Part shown: piece after piece, positions 59,705 through 64,000 of the stretch
How positions within the stretch are numbered: the stretch's first letter is position 1
Layout: each line of letters opens with the position of its first letter
Source: Hevea brasiliensis
Lineage: Eukaryota; Streptophyta; Magnoliopsida; Malpighiales; Euphorbiaceae
Length of the DNA stretch: 64,000 nucleotides
Direction: 5' to 3'
Assembly (NCBI RefSeq): GCF_030052815.1
Contig: NC_079510.1
Coordinates: forward strand, 46,838,725-46,902,724
The notes under the pieces: generated by a model
Seen by the model: the letters and a program-made list of their open reading frames with translations, nothing else
Database searches by the model: none
What the model was told of the DNA's origin: nothing
Program-made: the position numbers and the translations under genes

Positions 59705-62700
59705 TTAGGCAGTCCATGGTGCATCTGATGAATGAATGAGAGACTGAGTTTTGCTTGAACTATGAAGCGAATTTGGATCAAACTTGCTCCTTATGCCTCC
59801 AAATTCCAATTGTTCACCGTACATACCTGGAGTCACAACCAATTCAGGAACAGGAGCTCGGCCTTCAAGCATGTTTGCTACTTCAGACATTGTAGGCCTA
59901 AGTGCAGGTGAAGTAATAGTGCATGATAATGCCACTTTTATCATTCTGACTGCTTCTTCCTTGTTGAACTTGGACCCCAATCTTGGATCAACCAGCTCCA
60001 TTAGGTCTCCCTTTTGTTGTAAAACAAGAGCCTGAAATAACCAGAAAGAATAAATTAGCACACCTGACAAGAAAAAGTTCAAAAAAACTTCTCTCTTGTT
60101 TTTGGAGGAAAGATTTAGGTTATGGAAAGAATGACACATGTATAATAAAGTTATTCATATTCTTTTGAAGAAAACAGATTTATTTTACAGCAGCTGCAAG
60201 TATGGTTTTCTATTGCATGCATCAAAATCAAAATAACATGCCAGAGATCTTACCCAATCAAGGAGACAAACAAAATTTTCATCTGGTCGGTATTTCATGT
60301 TGCTTTTCCCCACAACAATTTCCAATGCAACAATCCCAAAACTGTATACATCTGCCTTATGGGTTAAGTAGCCCCATAGTGCATATTCTGGTGCCATGTA
60401 ACCTCTGCACAATAAAATGTAATTTGTATAAAAAAAAAGCAATAAAAATAAAACCCTGAGGCCAATCTCCTTCTCTCTCAAGTGGGTAGGAAGTATTACT
60501 AAGACATTGGTACATAACAAAGATTAGTAAATGGATGAAAAAAAAAATAGAAATAACAAACGGCAGCTCACATAGTTCCTGCAACTCTGGTGCTGATGTG
60601 AGTATTCTCTTCTTCATCAAGCTTGGCCAAACCAAAATCAGAAATCTTAGGGTTTAGGTCCCTATCAAGGAGTATGTTAGCAGCTTTGATGTCTCTATGA
60701 ACAATTTTCAAAGCAGATTCTTCATGCAGAAAAGCCAAACCTTTTGCTATGCCAACACAAACCCTTTGCCTTGTAGGCCAGTCCAATTTCAACTGGCTTT
60801 CCTCTTTGCCTATGACCAATGTACATAAGCTATCAATAAAACACACTGCCTTAATCCTTACCACATGGTATTTAAAGTGTTCCTTTTGTTTCTTGATTAA
60901 GTTGGACAAACTACATATTGAAGATTGGAACAGTGAGCTTACCGAACAAAGCATGTGCAAGGCTATTATTTTCCATGTATTCATATACCAACAATAACTG
61001 ATTCCCTTCAACACAAGATCCATACAATCTAACAAGATTTGGGTGTTGCAAAGCAGAAATCATGCCTATTTCATTCAAAAATTCTCGATGTCCCTGCTTT
61101 GATTTGGAAGAAAGCTGCTTAACAGCAACTATAGTACCATCTGATAGTGTTCCCTGCAGTAAGAAAAAAGAATAGTACTGTTTCAGTTTATATTTCACTT
61201 TTTAAGAACATATACAAAATAAAAGAAAAGTAAAATATAAAGATAATAATTTTTGAAGAGTTGTACTCTACTTTGTAGACACATCCAAAGCCACCTTGTC
61301 CAATCTTGTTAGCAGGATCAAAGTTGTTAGTAGCAGCTTTAATTTGTCTGAAGGTGAAGATACCAGTTTGCAGATCTAAACCTAAAAGTTCTGTACAAAT
61401 AACAAGGCTACCGAGTTGAACAGTAATTTCTTTAAGAATTAGGAAATAGAAGTAAAATAATGGAAGGGAAGTAAGAGACAAAAACATGACTTGCTACAAG
61501 ATTTTCTATTCATTTCTTACCATATCTCTTCTTGAAAATCATATCATGTGAAACAGAGAAACAGCAAACAAAAAGGATAGGATTTGGATTCGGATTTTCT
61601 TTTTCTCAACACTTCAATATAAGTACAATTTTGCAACTTCAAAATGGCTAGAATGTGGAAAATCTTGAAACTTAAATGGTTTTGAGGACCTTCTTTGGAT
61701 ATTTGCTCAATCTCTGAAAATTCTGTCATCATATTTTATTTAAAAGTTTTAAAGCGGTCTGTTGCTGGCAATGATCTGATATTCACCTGATGACTGATTC
61801 AGCTGAAACGGTCATCATTATGATCAGGTATGATGAATAGAATAAATTAGAGAAGGGCTTCCATTTTTAACCATAATACAGTTGTTTTTGTGGTTGTACT
61901 TTCAGTTTGCCAGTAGCCCAATTCTTTACCAGGAGAAAAAAGGTATGCATTTCTTTTCTTTACAAATAATTTTAGGGAAGCAACAATGTAGTATCGATTT
62001 CAAGATTATATAGCAATAGAATGTCATAAGTTATTGCAATGTATCGTGATTGAACATGAAATTCTTCACTTAGTTTATATTTAATACCTTGTTCTTTCAC
62101 TGCCTTGCCTCCCAAAAAACCTTTCCACCAAAGAATGCCTACAACAATGAGAATGAGGAACAAAGGCAAAACTACAGCTCCAGCCACAATGAATTTCTTC
62201 CTTTTGCCTCCACCAGGAATGGGAGGCTTGAATTCTGTGCAAAATTAGAGAAAAGCAAGACAGTGATAGTCAGATTGCACTATATGTACACAAGTCCACA
62301 CAACCATGTGCATATAAACAATGCAATAATAATAAAAGTTTTACTACCTACAATATATCTATATGCATGTTCTGTATGTCATTCTAGCTGATGTGTCATA
62401 CAAGATAACACAAAATTCTTAAATATAAGAGGTACAACTTGCCTGATTCCACACTGATTGCAGATATTAGAGGACCATATGTTCCTCTTCTTGGGACAGC
62501 TGTTGTCCCCTTCCCAGCCCAATGAAAGTGGATCTCTATGGTTCCATCCTTAACAACTGCTTTAAAATTTGGAATGATCACCTTATCTACCCCTCCTGCT
62601 TCCTTTACAATATCAAAATCCTTCAACACAAGATTTTCCTACAATATACAAATTTAATCATATCATCTTCTGTTACAGATAAAGCACATAAATGAAATTG

Positions 62701-63673
62701 ATTACCTGGATATAAACATCAAATATCCGTCTCCCTAGACTGTAATAGGAGCTATTATCCCTGAGTACTATCTCTGCAAAGTGAAGCTTCACATTGTAAT
62801 TCCCATTCACTAAACAACGCACATAGTATCTAAGGGAGAGAGGAGAGAGACGTGCTCTTTTGTACAATTCAGAATTCTTCATACTGAGGATGGAAAAATT
62901 TTGTGCCATATAGTCACTTGCAGATCTATTTTTATCCCAGAAATGTCCTGTATTACTAATTTCCCAACTCTCCCTAGTGGGAACATATTTTGCTGCGGCT
63001 CCTGACTCTTCATCTGCTTCATAGCTGATGCCTCCAACAGTGGTTGCACCTCCACCACAATTTATATGTAATGAATATCTGTCTATACAGTGATTGCAAC
63101 AAATTAATAGTGATTAGATATGAACAACTATAAAAAAGTGATAAGGATGAAGTAACAAAAATACGTTATTATTTTTTTCTTTTGGTTCCATTCTTCGACG
63201 TGAAATCCAAAGAGGAAGGCCTCAAAAATAATTGGAGGATGTACCATGTATTTTGATTAAAAAATGACTACCTTCTGAACAAGCAAAGTTTTCCAGGCAC
63301 TCGACAGCTTTTCTGAAAATTGTATGAGAAAGAATTATCAGCTATTATTAAAAGGCGAAAGAAAAAGTAAAGAGGAGGAGTAGTTTTGTTGGGGGGGGGG
63401 GGGGTGGGTGGGTGGGTGGGGGAGAGGAGGGGGAGGGGGGTTTGATTTTATCTTTAAAAGTTTAGCAAAGCAGAATCTTACGAGTTGTTCCCTCCTGAAG
63501 TGCTTTTAAACAAATTTCTAATGGATCAACAAAAAGATTTAGTTCAGAAGTATGAAGTAAACTGACATTTTTAAGCAAAGAAAAGACCAGGAAAAAGATG
63601 TTCTTACAGTGTATCTCGACAAGTAGTTGGCAATGAGCTTTCTGAAAAATTATTGCAAGAAAGGTCTATTTCA
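59705..63673 (-). CDS. RLK-D: LRR-malectin receptor-like kinase, 5' part beyond the window
   Basis: Eleven exons on the complement are visible: 63608-63673, 63482-63517, 63272-63312, 62706-63082, 62443-62638, 62088-62234, 61272-61390, 60943-61153, 60572-60809, 60254-60404 and 59705-60031. Together they give 635 codons in one open frame. They cover the last LRR piece, a malectin domain ([10 protein letters not shown]...), one membrane helix ([20 protein letters not shown]) and a full kinase with [31 protein letters not shown] and GYMAPEYA. Exon sizes (238, 211, 151, 36 bp) equal those of RLK-A, showing common descent, but the sequence is clearly diverged. The malectin-to-membrane intron uses a GC donor (TCAG|gcaagt). 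No lesion is seen. It is inverted relative to A, B and C. The signal peptide and most LRRs lie right of the window. Confidence 0.92.
63391..63440 (+). repeat. G-rich tract in an RLK-D intron
   Basis: A run of 14 G is followed by (TGGG) units and further G blocks, with more than four GGG runs close together on the plus strand, the template strand of RLK-D. It is a strong candidate for G-quadruplex formation. It lies within the 169-bp intron between two short RLK-D exons. Confidence 0.9.
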
Positions 63674-64000
63674 CTGCACACAAACATTAAACTTCTTTTA
63701 ATACCTTTACAATGTAGAGTTAAAAGAAAATTACAATAAGCAACTATTATGTTCATATGCTTATGTACAAAAAATCTTTACATTCTTCTATCACCAGAAG
63801 AAGAAGAAATCCTTAACTTCTTTGAATTAAATTTAATTATCAGTAGCCCATCAATATGTATGATTTTTTGAATCTTGCAATTCCATTGTGATCAGTCAGG
63901 CTAATCATACATCTGACCCAGACCTTGCCTCAACTTTGGGTGGCATTTAAGAAACAGGCCACATCATGGGGGGTAGCCTTCCACTCCCTAAACCCCATCT
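63674..64000. other. Intron of RLK-D running to the window edge
   Basis: No further exon of RLK-D is visible. The last 150 bases (tcaggctaatcatacatctg onward) look like repeat-derived, more GC-rich DNA, but ends cannot be seen. Confidence 0.4.

Overview
This window is nuclear DNA from a flowering plant, most likely a rosid eudicot. The genes are split by many short AT-rich introns, the intergenic DNA is very AT-rich, and there are MITEs, a solo LTR and a LINE fragment. All protein families seen are plant families. I cannot name the species. The order BHP-like kinase, cyclic phosphodiesterase, oil-body-associated protein matches, from memory, Arabidopsis At4g18950, At4g18930 and At4g18920, so the left end looks like a conserved microsyntenic block.

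Left half (about 1.7-26.3 kb): five genes, all on the minus strand. They are an ankyrin-repeat Raf-like kinase (BHP/ILK type, 12 coding exons, 454 aa), a cyclic nucleotide phosphodiesterase (3 exons), an oil-body-associated DUF1264 protein (4 exons, 238 aa), an NPF (NRT1/PTR) transporter of NPF4 type (6 exons, 591 aa) and a MACPF protein of the NSL1/CAD1 family (6 exons, 559 aa). I rebuilt the exons by hand from reading frame, splice sites and family alignment; each model keeps one frame and ends at a stop. A 1.48-kb solo LTR with a 5-bp target duplication lies between the NPF and NSL1 genes.

Right half (about 27.4-64 kb): a cluster of four LRR-malectin receptor-like kinases (LRR-VIII-2 type: LRRs, malectin domain, one membrane segment, kinase). 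RLK-A (+) is intact, with 26 exons and 1057 codons. RLK-B (+) is a recent direct duplicate covering the gene and its flanks; its exon layout is almost perfectly kept, but it has five disabling lesions and several transposon insertions. RLK-C (+) is an old, mostly deleted relic. RLK-D (-) looks functional in the part seen and runs off the right edge. Because A and B are so alike, A supplies the empty site for three insertions in or beside B: two hAT-like elements and an RTE-type LINE end.

The genes are not an operon-like pathway. The left block is conserved housekeeping or physiological genes. The right block is a birth-and-death receptor cluster of the kind usually linked to cell-wall or immune sensing. 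I found no RNA genes, CRISPR arrays, viral genes or toxin genes.
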